Shown: one piece after another, positions 11,099-22,719 of the stretch
How the letters are laid out: each line of letters begins with the position of its first letter
Numbering within the stretch: the first letter of the stretch is position 1
Source of the DNA: Nilaparvata lugens
Lineage: Eukaryota > Arthropoda > Insecta > Hemiptera > Delphacidae
Length of the DNA: 64,000 bases
NCBI RefSeq assembly: GCF_014356525.2
Contig: NC_052516.1
Coordinates: 20,478,257-20,542,256 of the forward strand
Direction: 5' to 3'
The notes under the pieces: generated by a model
Databases searched by the model: none
Told to the model about the DNA's origin: nothing
Seen by the model: the letters and a program-made list of their open reading frames with translations, nothing else
Program-made: the position numbers and the translations under genes

Positions 11099-11508
11099 GA
11101 GACTTGAAATATTGTCAAAAAAACCACTTCATTTTACTTAAGTATAAATAATGTTCCAAAATGGATTTTACAACCTCGATAACACAAGCATAATCAATAT
11201 TTATACTTAATATAAATTTATTCAAAGAAATTACAGTGCATATTTGGTATGAAACTTGTATGTTAGGTCCGTTCAAATCACTCTTCGCGTGGGAAAATCG
11301 ACAGTCTATCAATGGTGTTTTATTATGTATGTATATGGTTTCTAGTAGAGATTATATTTAGCCTACCCTTCCATTCAATATTCTATTACTTCGACGTCAG
11401 CAATTTTTGACAAACTTCAGGAAGTCTATTCGAACTCAATTTATTCACTATGGACTAAACACAATCTTTGAATAACATGATCATTTCATTTACAAACTGT
11501 CATGGGCT

Positions 11509-11606
11509 GATAGTAAGATTCACTAAAAAACTGTCAGCATTAGTTGAACGAAAACCATTGATGTTATTCATAAGGAGTGCTGACAGTGAAGTAAATCTTA
11601 CTTGAG
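11509..11606. mobile_element. Copy of the ~95-bp MITE family
   Basis: TGATAGTAAGATTCACTAAA with CTGTCAGCATTAG at the left is mirrored by AGTGCTGACAGTGAAGTAAA and TCTTACTTGAG at the right. Confidence 0.75.
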
Positions 11607-12255
11607 ATCTGAATCATATTCCGCATCTTATTATTTTTGGATAATTTTATCAACAAAACATTCAAATGGCAATTTTTTTTACAGATGGTTCCACACGAAG
11701 TGAGTAGGAAGGAGAATTGATAATTAACCCTTTTTGAACCTATTTCGTGTCGTTTCCGCTTTGTTGTAACCAAAAAACTTTTTTCTCTTCAACTTCGTAC
11801 CTTTTCTCTCTTATCTATTGCTGTATTCCCTTCTTCTTTCAAGTCCTGCAACATATGTGTTGTCCAATGTTCCTTTCATGTCTTGCAACATGTTTTTTGG
11901 TTGTATGCCATTCCTATCTTCAACTCTTGCATCATTATCTTGATGTTTCGTGACTTTACATGTCCCTAAAGCATAAAATTAGATGCTTGTTTTAGTTATG
12001 AATGGTTGTCTATTAGTAGGCCTCTTTCAATTCCTCTATTCATATTCATATTCTAGAAAGAATGTAAAATTACGAAAATACTGGATTTGTGAGATGAAAA
12101 TACTCACTTCTTGTAATTTTTCACAAAACCTATTCCGTTTTGGTGAATCAGAATATTTTTCCATGCAAACAAAGATACAAACCTTGGAAATAAGTAGTTA
12201 CACCTTGGTATCAAAGCCTTGGAACGCTGTTTTGCATCAAAAACAAACTTTGTAC

Positions 12256-12427
12256 TCTATAGGTGCGTACAGATTTACGCGCCGCGAACATGAGCAATTC
12301 ACTTTTAATCAGCTGATGCCAAGCTTTTTATATCTTTATCTTACCGTTTCTGTGAAAATACAGATATAATCAGCTGATTAAAAATGAATTGCTCATGTTC
12401 GCGGCGCGTATATCTGTACGCACCTTA
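12256..12427. mobile_element. Near-palindromic MITE of ~170 bp
   Basis: AGGTGCGTACAGATTTACGC then GCCGCGAACATGAGCAATTC at the left is mirrored by GAATTGCTCATGTTCGCGGC and GCGTATATCTGTACGCACCT at the right. Only about 60 bases separate the arms. It shares its outermost motif with the 2,593-3,302 element. Confidence 0.85.
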
Positions 12428-12636
12428 AGATGCTGCTTGTATTTGTGTTGTCTGAATCCTCATTCAAAAAAATTAGAATGTCTCCTTTCTGCTACAACCC
12501 TCATTCTGCTTGAATGCTATCTAACTCTTCTTCTCTAATTCCCGAGAATACTTTATCGATTGAATATTAATTTTTTTCTGTAGTTTTTGTCTTGTATGTT
12601 GTGTTGTCCAGTCTAAACTCTGTAATGATAACATTC

Positions 12637-12722
12637 TATAGTGAGATTCACGTTTAACTGTCAGCAGCATCTTTTATGAATAAATTGAATGCTACCCATT
12701 CCACGAATTCTGACAGTGTTTC
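12637..12722. mobile_element. Copy of the ~95-bp MITE family
   Basis: CTATAGTGAGATTCACGTTT with AACTGTCAGCAGC at the left; ACGAATTCTGACAGTGTTTC at the right. The right arm diverges and runs into a (minus-strand) AATAAAATTTGAATTGAA tail. Confidence 0.6.
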
Positions 12723-13607
12723 AATTCAAATTTTATTTCCAATACTTACAAAAAACACTTACATATGTGTGACAACAACAAATAGATGTATAGAGCTTAA
12801 TAAGTAATTAATTATCAATAGCCGCTGACATAATAATCAATAATTACAAAGTAGAGAAAACAAAAGAGAAACATCTCATTCATATGGTTACTTCTAATTA
12901 AATATAACAGTATTCAGGCCTGCTAACTCGCATCAATATTCATACTGCACTTAAAATCAGATTTAGAATTTTTAATGGAACCTCACTATAGAATTGACAG
13001 CTTGATGGTTACTTGAATAAAATTTCAATTGAATAAATAATAATTGATCAATAATATCATGAAATAAATAATAGTGAGAATATAAATAATGACTTATAAT
13101 CTGATATAGATGATAATATGGAATGTTCTAAATGTTGTCAAATAAAAGTGAATCATCTACATGATTTGTGTATCATTCAACGTAGAAATAAATAAATATT
13201 GATATTAATAATTTTATAGATTAAATCATGTTAAAAAGAACATCTAATACGGAAACATAAAAATGGATGTTATGCATGCAAAAGTTGCAGTGCTTTGTCT
13301 ATCTGAATATTCTTTAGTTTGATTGGTATAAAGATTGCTATAAACTATATTAGAAATGCTTTTTTTCTCTGATATTATTGTCAGTTTTTCATAGTACAAA
13401 ATTGAAATGGTCGAGTAGTATTTTTCGACTTAATTAGTAGTGGTCTAAAGAAGGTCTGAAAAAGGGTAATTTTTCGTTGAATAATGATTGAATAATGATT
13501 TCGTTGTCTGATAAAAATGTCAAAAATTCTCCGATTAAATAGATTCTTCTTGATGGCCTATAAAAACCTGAGCATAATAAAATACAGTGAGAGTTGTAAA
13601 GACTGAG

Positions 13608-13756
13608 TGCCAGTTGCACAAATTCCGGTTAAATTTTAACCGTGATTGAATCTACGAGACCCAATCAGAGAAGATGTCTTTTAAACGCCTTCTCTGATTG
13701 GTTCTCGTGAAATTAATCACAATTGAAATTCAATAGGCTTTTGTGCAACGGGCCTA
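13608..13756. mobile_element. MITE with GCCxGTTGCACAA ends, copy 1
   Basis: TGCCAGTTGCACAAATTCCG, then GGTTAAATTTTAACCGTG, at the left; AGGCTTTTGTGCAACGGGCC at the right. Internally CCAATCAGAGAAG pairs with CTTCTCTGATTGG, so the whole ~150 bp can fold into one hairpin. Confidence 0.8.
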
Positions 13757-13778
13757 AAAGACATTAAATATTGAATAG

Positions 13779-13930
13779 CCTGGTTGCACAAACCCCTGTA
13801 ATATTTAATCATGATTAGATTTCACGAGAACCAGCCAGAGATGGTTTTTTTGGATAGAAGGCCTCTTCGATTAGTTCTCATGGCTTTCAATCACGATTGA
13901 AAATTAACAGACTTTTGTGCAACCGGGTGT
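13779..13930. mobile_element. MITE with GCCxGTTGCACAA ends, copy 2
   Basis: This lies 20-odd bases after copy 1 in the same family: TAGCCTGGTTGCACAAACCC at the left and GACTTTTGTGCAACCGGGTG at the right, with diverged internal arms around CACGAGAACCAGCC. Confidence 0.75.
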
Positions 13931-15560
13931 AAGTCTTGTTAAGGCTGAGAGTCGTCAAGTCTGATAATCATTAAGACTCTCCAACTCTCTATGAGTCTAG
14001 TCTATTGAATTCTAAAAGGTCTTCTAAAATCTATATCAACTCCAGGAGTCTCCGGGAATCTTAACTCTACCCAATAAAAATTAATTCCTTGAAAAAACGG
14101 GGTAATTCATGCAAACCTCTGAAACGTTTGGCCAAATGTTGGCCACTGATTTGATGATTTGATTTTCAACTTTGAACTTTAAAATCTACAAACAAGGCTG
14201 AGGATATTTGTAAATGGGAGTAAATGCTCTAGAAAACACAAGAGTTTCAAAAGCATTACTTTGAACTACTTCTTTGACCTCATCAATGACCTAATTCGAA
14301 CTAATCCACTGAGTTCCTTCATGAGACGTTATGAAGTTGGGCAATTCACTCTAGTATTTGTAACTGAATTGAGTTTCCTTTCTGAATCTAGTATGAGAAC
14401 ATGGAAGTTATCATGATCCATAATGTCTTGAGGGTTGAGGTCATGATGATAGTGATGCAAGTTTTGATGGTAATCTTAATCGAAACTTGTTTTATTTTAT
14501 ATGTTCAATTCTAATTAATTCAAGTTGATTCAGTTCCGGGAGTGATAAAAACTTAACCTGTAATAACAACAAGTATAAACTAATAATGTGAATTCTGTTG
14601 AGAGGACTCAGCTTGTAATTCAATTTTTCAATTGTTTAGATCAAAAATATATTTATAATTAGCCGAATGTGTGCTAGATTGTAGATGATTGGAATGATAT
14701 TATTCCAAAAATATACCAATTAATTCCAGCATAAGATGAAACAAACTGATTATACATGCGGTAGCTCATCAGCGTTACCTTGTAGACAGACCCTCAAAAT
14801 CTTTAACAAGATTTTGCATTCATTGCAGGGTCTATCCCCAGTGAAATTATTCTATTCAAAACCAAAATCAATGAATAGCAACATTAATATTTTAATAGGA
14901 ACATTTTCAATAAATTTGTTAGCAACATTTTCCTCATAGGAGAGAACTTACTTTTTACTCATATACCTATTATCTATTGGAATTTGATTAATTGATAACC
15001 TCTCATGATTTTTTCATGATCACGTTTAGAATCTGTTTATTTGTAATATCGCCTACCATTATCAACCAGAAATTAGGATTTGTTTCTTGTCATCAATGAG
15101 TTAGCTCTCATTACTTACTGGAAACAGTTATTGATTCCTGAATATATTTATTACTGAATATTGATTTCCACTTAAGTTTTTGCTATTGGGATATCGAGTT
15201 AATAAACTTAGGTTAAGATATTCCTTGACTTAATTCCGTGGCTTTTCTGCCACAGCGTTTACTGTGCTCTTCCTTTGTACAAGAATTATCTATGAACAGA
15301 ATTGACATAGTTACCTCTTGCATTGCACCAAGCCATATGGGCTAATTAATATTTTAATATGTTCGCTATATTCGAACTATTTTCTCCAAATCAATGATTC
15401 TCTCATTCCAACTAACATTGTTGAAATAGTATCTCTTCAAACCAAAATCCAATATTCAGATTGATTATTTTAGAATATCAAACTTGAACGATCTTGCTGA
15501 AGATTCTCGGGGAAGGCGAACAGTTCTCATATTCAGCCATTCTTATAATACAGGGGACAA
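13931..15560. other. No recognisable feature
   Basis: AT-rich sequence with no credible coding region. The 67-codon ORF at 14,736-14,939 has no recognisable motif. Confidence 0.4.
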
Positions 15561-15562
15561 AC

Positions 15563-15660
15563 TATAGTGGGATTCACTCGAATCTGTCAGCAAACCAGAT
15601 AAAAAACTTCAATGTTTTCCATTTAACCAATACTGACAGTTTGAAGTTAATCTCACCATG
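15563..15660. mobile_element. Copy of the ~95-bp MITE family
   Basis: TATAGTGGGATTCACTCGAA with TCTGTCAGC at the left; CAATACTGACAGTTTGAAGT and TAATCTCACCAT at the right. Confidence 0.75.
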
Positions 15661-15671
15661 AGAGTGTAGCA

Positions 15672-15755
15672 TTTTAGTCTGTCAGTATTTCTGGTAAGTA
15701 AGAACAAAGCTTATCATCTTATCAATTCTGACAGTTTGAAGTGATCCCACTTTAG
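15672..15755. mobile_element. Copy of the ~95-bp MITE family, 12 bp from the previous one
   Basis: TTAGTCTGTCAGTATTTC at the left; CAATTCTGACAGTTTGAAGT and GATCCCACTTTAG at the right. The left outer TIR is worn. Confidence 0.6.
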
Positions 15756-15902
15756 AAATCCCAGCCGATATGCGACGCTGGGCTTTCAGTTTGATAACTT
15801 TCTGCCTGGCATGAAGCCAACAAGAGGAATATATCTATAGCTATTGGAGACAATCTATGTAGATTGTGTAGTTATGAAAATGTGGCGAATTTCTGTGCTG
15901 AT

Positions 15903-15985
15903 ATTCAGTTGAAACTGTCAGCTTCTCTTATGAATTACTTCAATGCTTTCCATTGAACCAATGTTGAGAGTATGGAGGGAATTTC
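15903..15985. mobile_element. Degenerate copy of the ~95-bp MITE family
   Basis: ATTCAGTTGAAACTGTCAGC, then TTCAATGCTTTCCATTGAAC and CAATGTTGAGAG. The same internal phrase (CAATGTTTTCCATTTAACCA) appears in the 15,563 copy. Confidence 0.5.
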
Positions 15986-16450
15986 AGTTCAACTTATTCT
16001 ACATAGTCTTCCAATATCGAAGTGCTTTTTGAAGAGACATTGGAGAATCGATGTGATCGGATTGCATTGGGAAAGTTTGTGCAATTAGAGATACAAATGT
16101 GGAAAGAAATAATACTATAATTCCAGTAATAACAATGTTAACTAATTTAAATTAGTTCTATCCAGTGGGAGTCCACTAGTAGTGGTTTCACCTTACTGAA
16201 GAGACATATTATGGGAAATATGATGGATCTAGTAAGTTGATGAAAGACATTTATTTTGAATAATGGTTATTCCATGAACTCATAGTCTATTTGAGAAGTA
16301 TTTTCTCAGTCCCTGACTAATTTAAACTTCAACAAAATAAGATGTTATTAATGGGATATGTTCATGATGATTCAATGATTAGTATAGAAAAATAATAGAA
16401 TTGGAACTGGAGCTTGGTCGATTTTTTAAATTTAATGATGACTTCTTCTT

Positions 16451-16765
16451 CTATATGCCGGCTCCGCGACGGAGATTGGCGATCATCAATGCAATTTGGA
16501 TTCTATTGGCTGCAGCTCGGAACGGAGATGTTAAGTCAATTTTGAACCACTCTCTCAGGTTCTTTAACCAGGATGTTTTCCTTCTTCCAGGCCGGCGTCT
16601 TCCTTCAATCTTGCCCTCCATTATCAACTGCAGGAATCTGTACTTCTCATTGTGCATCACATGTCCCAAATACTGAAGCTTCTGACTCTTAATACAGTAA
16701 ACAACCTCCACTGTCGTCCCAATTCGTTCTAATACCTCAGAATGATGACTATCTAATCTAATCAC
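16451..16765 (-). pseudogene. C-terminal end of a LINE reverse transcriptase ORF
   Basis: The minus-strand frame reads VLERIGTTVEVVYCIKSQKL, then QYLGHVMHNEKYRFLQLIME and GKIEGRRRPGRRKTSWLKNL, ending MIANLRRGAGI and a stop. This YLGHVMRN...GRR...SWLKNLR tail is a familiar C-terminus of insect non-LTR retrotransposon polyproteins. The stop is followed on the minus strand by GAAGAAGAAG, a short repeat tail. It is 5'-truncated: reverse transcriptase and endonuclease domains are absent, as in most dead-on-arrival LINE copies. Confidence 0.8.
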
Positions 16766-17037
16766 TATTGTATTATCTGTTTCATCTTTTAATCATATTC
16801 ATATATTCGTATGTATTTACTGTTTCTTGTGTGTGATGAATAGATGAATGGATGTATCATTCTCGCTCTCTCACTCTAGAACAGACCATTTCCGATCAGA
16901 GCAAGAGTATAGAGTTTTGATCACAACAAATTTATGCCTCAAACAAAATACAACACATTATTCATTATTACCTACATTTAATCAAATATGGGAATATTTC
17001 ATTTCTGAATGTATGCCTTAACAAGAAGGAAAAGAGG

Positions 17038-17039
<2 letters not shown>

Positions 17040-17102
<63 letters not shown>
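17040..17102. repeat. (ATA)n microsatellite
   Basis: About twenty uninterrupted ATA units immediately upstream of the R4/Dong-type fragment. A second TAA tract lies on its other side at 17,898. Confidence 0.95.
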
Positions 17103-17104
<2 letters not shown>

Positions 17105-17896
17105 GACTAGTGGAATATTCGGTGAGACTGAAGGTTTCATGTTTGCCATTCAGGACCAGGTAATCAGCACTAGAGCTTACAAAAGATATGTGATGGGACT
17201 CACAGTGGATAGTAGCTGTCGGCTCTGCAGGAAAGCCATAGAATCGATACAGCATATTTGTGGTGGCTGCTCTGTACTAGCTAATACAGAGTATTTGCAG
17301 CGGCACAACAATGTGGCCAAAGTGGTTCATCAGGCAATGGCGAAAAGATATGAGTTGATAGCGAGTGAGGTGCCCTATTACAAGTGTAAGCCAGAAATGG
17401 TCTTGAATGGTGAAAAGGGAAGACTTCTTTGGGATTGTTGTATGACAACTGACAGAGCAGTGGAGGCTAACAGGCCAGACATCGTCTTGTTTGACAGAAA
17501 GAATAAAGAGGCTTACATATTGATGTGGCAGTGCCCCTTGATGAGAATCTTGTGAGTACCATTGCCGAAAAGAAAAGAAAATACCAGCCCCTGTCAGTTG
17601 AACTGAAAGATATGTATAAATTAAGGAAGGTGGTGATAATCCCTATAGTAGTGTCTGCCAATGGACTGGTCACAAAAGAATGGAGACAAGCAATGGAACA
17701 ACTGCAGTTGGAGAACTGGCATATGAGAATTATGCAGAAAGCAGCAGTCCTTGGTACAACTAATATTGTACGTAAGTTTCTAAGTCTCTGATCTGGAAAA
17801 GAGTGAATGAGTCTCTGCTTTGAATTGCAACTATTTTAGTCTTGAGATCAGAATTGATCTCCGGCTACTTAGTTATTAAGACAAAAGATATTTTTC
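17103..17896 (+). pseudogene. 3' fragment of an R2/R4/Dong-type LINE: CCHC knuckle and restriction-like endonuclease, plus 3' UTR
   Basis: Translation begins directly after the microsatellite (TSGIFGETEGFMFAIQDQ). It then carries a zinc knuckle, C-x2-C-x7-H-x4-C (CRLCRKAIESIQHICGGC, about 17,218-17,271), and the endonuclease PD motif (RPDIVLFDRKNKEAYIL). Near 17,516-17,524 a one-base deletion shifts the frame. The next segment continues VAVPLDENLVSTIAEKK and ends NIVRKFLSL with a stop at 17,789-17,791. This order (reverse transcriptase, CCHC, restriction-like endonuclease) defines R2/R4/NeSL-type elements; the reverse transcriptase is absent here. About 105 bases of 3' UTR lead into a (AAT)n tail. 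The frameshift makes it non-functional. Confidence 0.82.
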
Positions 17897-17897
17897 A

Positions 17898-17922
17898 ATA
17901 ATAATAATAATAATAATAATAA

Positions 17923-17953
<31 letters not shown>

Positions 17954-18062
17954 AAGAAAAGAAGAAGAACAGGAATAATAATAAGAAGAAGAAGTAACAA
18001 TGAGAATGGAGAATAGGAAGAAGATGGAACAATAAGAATGAAGAAGGAGAGGAAGAAGGAGA
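17898..18062. repeat. (AAT)n followed by (AGA)n purine tract
   Basis: About nine AAT units pass into repeated AGA and then irregular purine-rich sequence. The AAT part may be the LINE's own tail or the second half of a split target microsatellite. Confidence 0.85.
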
Positions 18063-18471
18063 AGGAAAAGAGACAACAAAATAGAAAGAAGACTAGTAAA
18101 AATACAGCATCAGTAGCAACACGAATGGCGCGGGGGATGAAATTTATTATGATACGAAAAATAAAAAATATAAATATGACGAAGAGAAGCAAAAGTTGAC
18201 AGATGTAGAGCAGAGCATTGCAAGGGAGGCTTGGAATCAGGAAGGATTTACAAGTACAAAAGAGTGAGATGACGTCATTGCCAGACAATGCCAGAGAGAG
18301 AGAGTGAGTGAGGCTCAAGAAATGCTTCCATTGTTCAGATGACAAGTTGGCTCCAGCTTGCAACGACTTTTCCGAAGACCCAAACTCTCCTTTCCTTTTT
18401 ATCTGTTATCCTTTCACTTACTCTCTATTTTTGGTGTCTTCGTGTATATTCTGGACCACATAACTTTCACC

Positions 18472-18545
18472 CTATAGTTAGATTCACTTCAAACCGTCAA
18501 CATTTTCTATAGATAGCATTCACCTTTGCCACTCAACGTATGCTG
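18472..18545. mobile_element. Partial copy of the ~95-bp MITE family
   Basis: CTATAGTTAGATTCACTTCA with AACCGTCAACATT at the left; CCACTCAACGTATGCTGAAT at the right. After it come several copies of an AGAATTCAGGATCTCT-like phrase (18,590-18,665), a short-period tandem repeat. Confidence 0.55.
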
Positions 18546-18664
18546 AATCACGATTTTCAATCAGAATCTCTAGAATTTGAGATCTTAAGAATTCAGGATT
18601 TCCAGAATTTAGGATATCTAGAATTCAGGATCTCTAGAATTCAGGAACTCTAGGATTCAGGATC

Positions 18665-18760
18665 ACTATAGTGAGGTCCATGTTATAATTGCAGTGTTTG
18701 GATAGCAACGGATAGCGCTATGGTGAGGTCCACGTTATAATGACAGTATTTGATTACCTT
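18665..18760 (+). mobile_element. Two partial left ends of the GTGAGGTCCAC MITE family in tandem
   Basis: TATAGTGAGGTCCATGTTAT and then, about 50 bases on, TATGGTGAGGTCCACGTTAT repeat the left TIR of the element at 7,299-7,622. Between them is the internal phrase CGGATAGCGCTA, also found near 7,373. No right end is seen. Confidence 0.65.
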
Positions 18761-18797
18761 TGGTGTTGCTGCAATAAATAATGTAATTCAACTTTTA

Positions 18798-19735
18798 GTC
18801 CGGGCGCAAATGTCATGAATAAGGCACTCCGTGGTCATTTTTGAGTAACAGCCGTGGAAGATGTCTCAATTTCTTCGTTACGTCTAGCATTATGAGAATC
18901 GCGATGATGATAATTCGAAATCACAGGCAAACACCTCGGAAACAAGATGACCGCCAAAATTTTCAGGGTTTTGCTATATCACTTGTATTTTAATAACCGT
19001 TCAAGATATTAAACGAAAATATTCTCAAAGTCTTCCTCTACAATTTTTGTTTTATAACATTTTCCTCTCACACGTATATCTTTTTAGTTACAACCTTCAA
19101 AAGCTCAAAAACCGTTTTTTCCAAATTTGTTCAAATTTCATTCCATTATAACATTTTTTGTGCGAGAAATACAGAGGAATTTCAAATCTATGAAATTTAG
19201 AACGTTTTTTAAACTTTGAAACTATATATCTCAATGCGCTGTACGTCAAAAAATGAGTTCTACAGCGCCCTCCAAAGAAAACCCTGCATGATTCTGGTGC
19301 GTTTTTCCATACGCATGAGGTAACAGGCTAGAACTATGAAACCAATTTTTTTATGACTACTTCAAGATAGAGACTTGAAAATGGTCTCAATTTCTTCGTT
19401 ACAACAAGACGAATAAGAATATTGATGATGGAAACAACAAAAATATTCGACATCATTGAAAAATACAAGGTGGCGGTCATTATTGACAAAAATTTTTATT
19501 TCGCTTGTTATTCTGTTATTGTGACAGATATCGGATTGGTTTTACCACCAAAGTGTTAAGAATTAACCAAAAAATGATGTTTGAGAGAATCATCTTGTTT
19601 CCGAGGTGTTTGCCTGTGATTTCGAATTAATTATCAACATCACGATCCTCATTATGCTAGACCTAACGAAGAAATTGAGACATCTTCCACGGCTCTTACT
19701 CAAAAATGATCACGGAATGACATTTGCGCCCGGAC
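18798..19735. mobile_element. 938-bp non-autonomous DNA transposon with ~150-bp TIRs
   Basis: The left end GTCCGGGCGCAAATGTCAT and right end ATGACATTTGCGCCCGGAC are exact inverses. The arms continue for about 150 bases each (18,798-18,950 and 19,591-19,735) through GAAGATGTCTCAATTTCTTC and its inverse. TA lies on both sides (18,796-18,797 and 19,736-19,737), consistent with a TA target duplication. The interior has no ORF of note. Related long-TIR, TA-flanked elements often derive from Tc1/mariner-type transposons, but there is no transposase here to confirm it. Confidence 0.85.
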
Positions 19736-19916
19736 TATTTCGGCTGAGTCCGAACATCCGTTAGTTGATCAATTTTTTTCAAATATTCATATTATTAGAT
19801 AGATACTATAATTGTATACAATCATTGGAAAAGTTCAATGATTAGTGGTGGGAGGGATTAGAAGATAATTCAATAAGGAATCTAAAGATTGAATGATTGG
19901 AGAGATCATTTAAGAA

Positions 19917-20099
19917 ATGAAGATAATTATCCGAACTGAGCTGGGAATATTCAATTTGGATGAAAAAGTTGTAGAATACCGAATACATTGGAAGTATCAT
20001 ATAACAAGAATGTCTGCAAAAAGGCTCCCCCTCCAAGAATTAAATTATAGACTAGAAGGTAAAAGATCAATTGGGAGGCCACGTGAGAGATGGAAATGA
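19917..20099 (+). pseudogene. C-terminal scrap of a LINE polyprotein
   Basis: The frame reads RTELGIFNLDEKVVEYRIHW, then a basic stretch ending KRSIGRPRERW and a stop. The ...W...H..RM......GRPR.RW ending is typical of LINE ORF2 C-termini in insects. Everything upstream is lost. It is from a different family than the copy at 23,993-24,418. Confidence 0.65.
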
Positions 20100-20454
20100 A
20101 AGACATGCGATTTATGAACTTTTTAAAATTCAAATTACATTATTCATGGGCTTAGCCCTACATCATCAAACTCATTTATTAATTATTGAACAAACAATAT
20201 TCTTATATGATTTAGTAAATTTAAATAAATGCAACTTGTCATCACATGTTGTTCCTTAGTGACCCTGTGTTCGACCTTGCTTATAGCTCATTATTATTTG
20301 CTAATATCATATTCATTTCAGAGGTTACTTGATCTTGGGAAATATAGTACAATTAATCCTTTGATTAATTGTCAGGAAAATAATCTAGTATACTCTAGTC
20401 ATTTTTCCAAAAATTTCGTGTCTGGTTTTAGACAAGTGTATTTACTGAAACGGG

Positions 20455-20680
20455 AGCAGAGAAGCCGGATAGCCAAGTGGCTCAACCAGCAAGAACCACA
20501 CACCAGGCAGGTTTCTCACCCAAAACAGGAATTAACACCCAGATAAGTGCCGTCAACGACAGGAGACTGGTATTAAACACCACAGAATGTAAATTTTTAT
20601 AACTCTTTTGAACACAAATAACTACTGTATGAGCTGTTCGTAGGTTGGAACAGGCAATAGCCTAATCCTTTCACGTGAGA
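20455..20680 (+). repeat. Possible tRNA-derived SINE or LINE 3' UTR
   Basis: GGATAGCCAAGTGGCTCA contains an A-box-like TAGCCAAGTGG. CAGGTTTCTCACCC about 40 bases later could be a poor B box. The stretch ends GGAACAGGCAATAGCCTAAT then CCTTT, almost the same as the 3' end of the LINE at 24,436-24,460. It may be a SINE that borrows the LINE tail, or simply LINE 3' UTR. Confidence 0.4.
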
Positions 20681-20768
20681 TTTTTTTTGTAATCTGACTG
20701 CAATCTAAAAGTTTTGTTAATGAACAGTTCAATTCTAGCTTAAATTAATAGGGTAAAGTTTGACACTA

Positions 20769-20920
20769 AGGGCCGTTTGCACAGTCAAAGCTTAAACTTA
20801 ATTTAATCAGCTGGTGGCTTGAACTCAAAATGAAACACGTGATAACAAACCAGACTTGATACGGATTCAATCCAGTTTAAAATGAAATCTAGTTAAAACT
20901 GTCTTTGTGCAAACGGCCCT
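20769..20920. mobile_element. 152-bp MITE
   Basis: AGGGCCGTTTGCACAGTCAA at the left is mirrored by GTCTTTGTGCAAACGGCCCT at the right, with weaker pairing inward (AAACTTAATTT with AAATGAAATCTAGTT). No coding capacity. Confidence 0.8.
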
Positions 20921-22555
20921 GAGTATATCCCTCCTTCACAGTCTAATATTGAGCAATGCCCATGCACTGTTTATTTCAGAATCACTCTAGCTACATTCAA
21001 ACGAGATCTGTAGGCACATAAGATAATGATGATGATGATGATGATGAAGATTGAAATATGAGAAGAGTAGACAAGAACGTTAGAAGATATTGATTAGTAC
21101 AAGAGAAAAACAGTCTTATGTGCTTCTCATCAGGGAGCTAACAGTATTTAGGAAGGAAAAAGAAAACAAAGGGTAAAGAAAAGGGGAAGAGGGAGAAGAT
21201 GAAAAGGGGAAGGGAAAGGATAGAAAAGAAGGTAAAGAGGAAAACGGGTTGAAAGAGTGAGAGGTAAATAGGATCTTGTGCTGTTAACTGGGAGAAAATG
21301 TTTGAGGCTTGAAATGCGTCTTTGTTTGTTTATTTTCGTTGGCTGGCATGTTTCTCTTTGCCCGTGCATCGTTAGATAAGTTGATAACTCGGCTTTGATG
21401 TTTTCCTTCCTTCTAAAAAACAGAAGAAATATCGTGTTCCATTTTTTACGAGGCCTACTTATTGAAGGTATATTTGGTGTCTTTAAAGGATTGGTGAAGT
21501 GGTATGATGGTTAATAAGTAGTATGAAGATGAGAAGGGTGTGAATAACAAAAAAATAAGGGAAAGGAGAAGGAGGAAAAGGAGGAGAAGGAGAATAAGAA
21601 AAAAGTGAGGAGAGTGGAGAAGAGAAGAAGGAGGAAAAGGAAGAGGGTGAAGAGGAGGAGAATGATGAAGGAATATAATATTAGTCTTCATAGTATGAAT
21701 GACACAAAAATGAGACTTGGACAAAAGTTACAAATTCTCAGAAATTTCAATCTTCTCATGCTAGCCTATGTTATCGAATATAATCAATTTGACAATACTT
21801 TAGATCCAGAGTTGTGAATTTAAATATGTATAGTCATTTGGGCTTGCATGAGTAGAACGAGATTCCGCACAATTTGGCAACATGGATATGTTGTCCAAGT
21901 CTCAACTTGTTTTATTCAGTGCATAGTGAATAGATTGACTATCTTATTGCTGATGATACCTATTCTCCAATATGAACTTATCAAAAAACCTAAATAAAGA
22001 TAGTTATAATCAATCAATATAAATTCGATATTGTATTACTGGCTTTGAAATGCTCTTAAAAAAGAATTCAAACGCCAAACCCCGGAAAGCTTCAGAATAG
22101 ACAATTGAATTGATTGTAATGCTGTGAGTCACTCCAAATCAACAACAGGCTCACATGTTGAGCCTATCAATCACTTTCCGAGCATCTGCTATCGAATGCA
22201 GATCAATTCATGTTCTTCCACAGCAAGTCTTCGTCGACATTTTTGATGAAGCTCCAAAAAGCGCCAATCTTGCAAAACACAAACATCATCATATTTTCAT
22301 TTCTTGGTGAGGAAAAGCGATACAGCTTCTCCTTGGTAACATTTTTCAAGCATTCTTCATCACCTGTCAATTTCTGAAACCCTTCACTGCTGAAAGAATC
22401 TCTCGTCTATAACGTATTTCCTTCCTCCTCTATTCTTCATCTAAAACATATATCTCAAGAATTTCTCTCTCATTTTCTTTCTTTTCTTCATTCTCTTCTG
22501 GCGCTATTCTCTTTCATTTTCTTCGATTATCATCAATATAATATTCCACTAATAT
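20921..22555. other. No supported gene; short microsatellites and a purine-rich tract
   Basis: A (GAT)n stretch lies at about 21,026-21,046, and irregular purine-rich DNA runs from 21,145 to 21,250 and 21,530 to 21,670. The ORFs here are products of that composition. The rest is unremarkable AT-rich DNA. Confidence 0.4.
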
Positions 22556-22655
22556 AAATACTCATCCAGCTGTTTACCCTATTGTCAATATCTGCAGTAG
22601 CAGACGTCTTCGGAGTGAACTACAGCATTTGTTTGGATTTTCGTTTAATAATTAT
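22556..22655 (+). repeat. 5'-truncated SINE 3' body
   Basis: It shares CAATATCTGCAGTAGCAGA, ACTACAGCATTTGTTTGG and ATTTTCGTTTAATAATTATT with the SINE that follows at 22,720. The tRNA-like head is missing. Confidence 0.7.
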
Positions 22656-22719
22656 TATTAATTATCCATTTAGAATTTGAATAATTGCAATATCTCAGTA
22701 ATTTCCGTCTGTAGATTGG

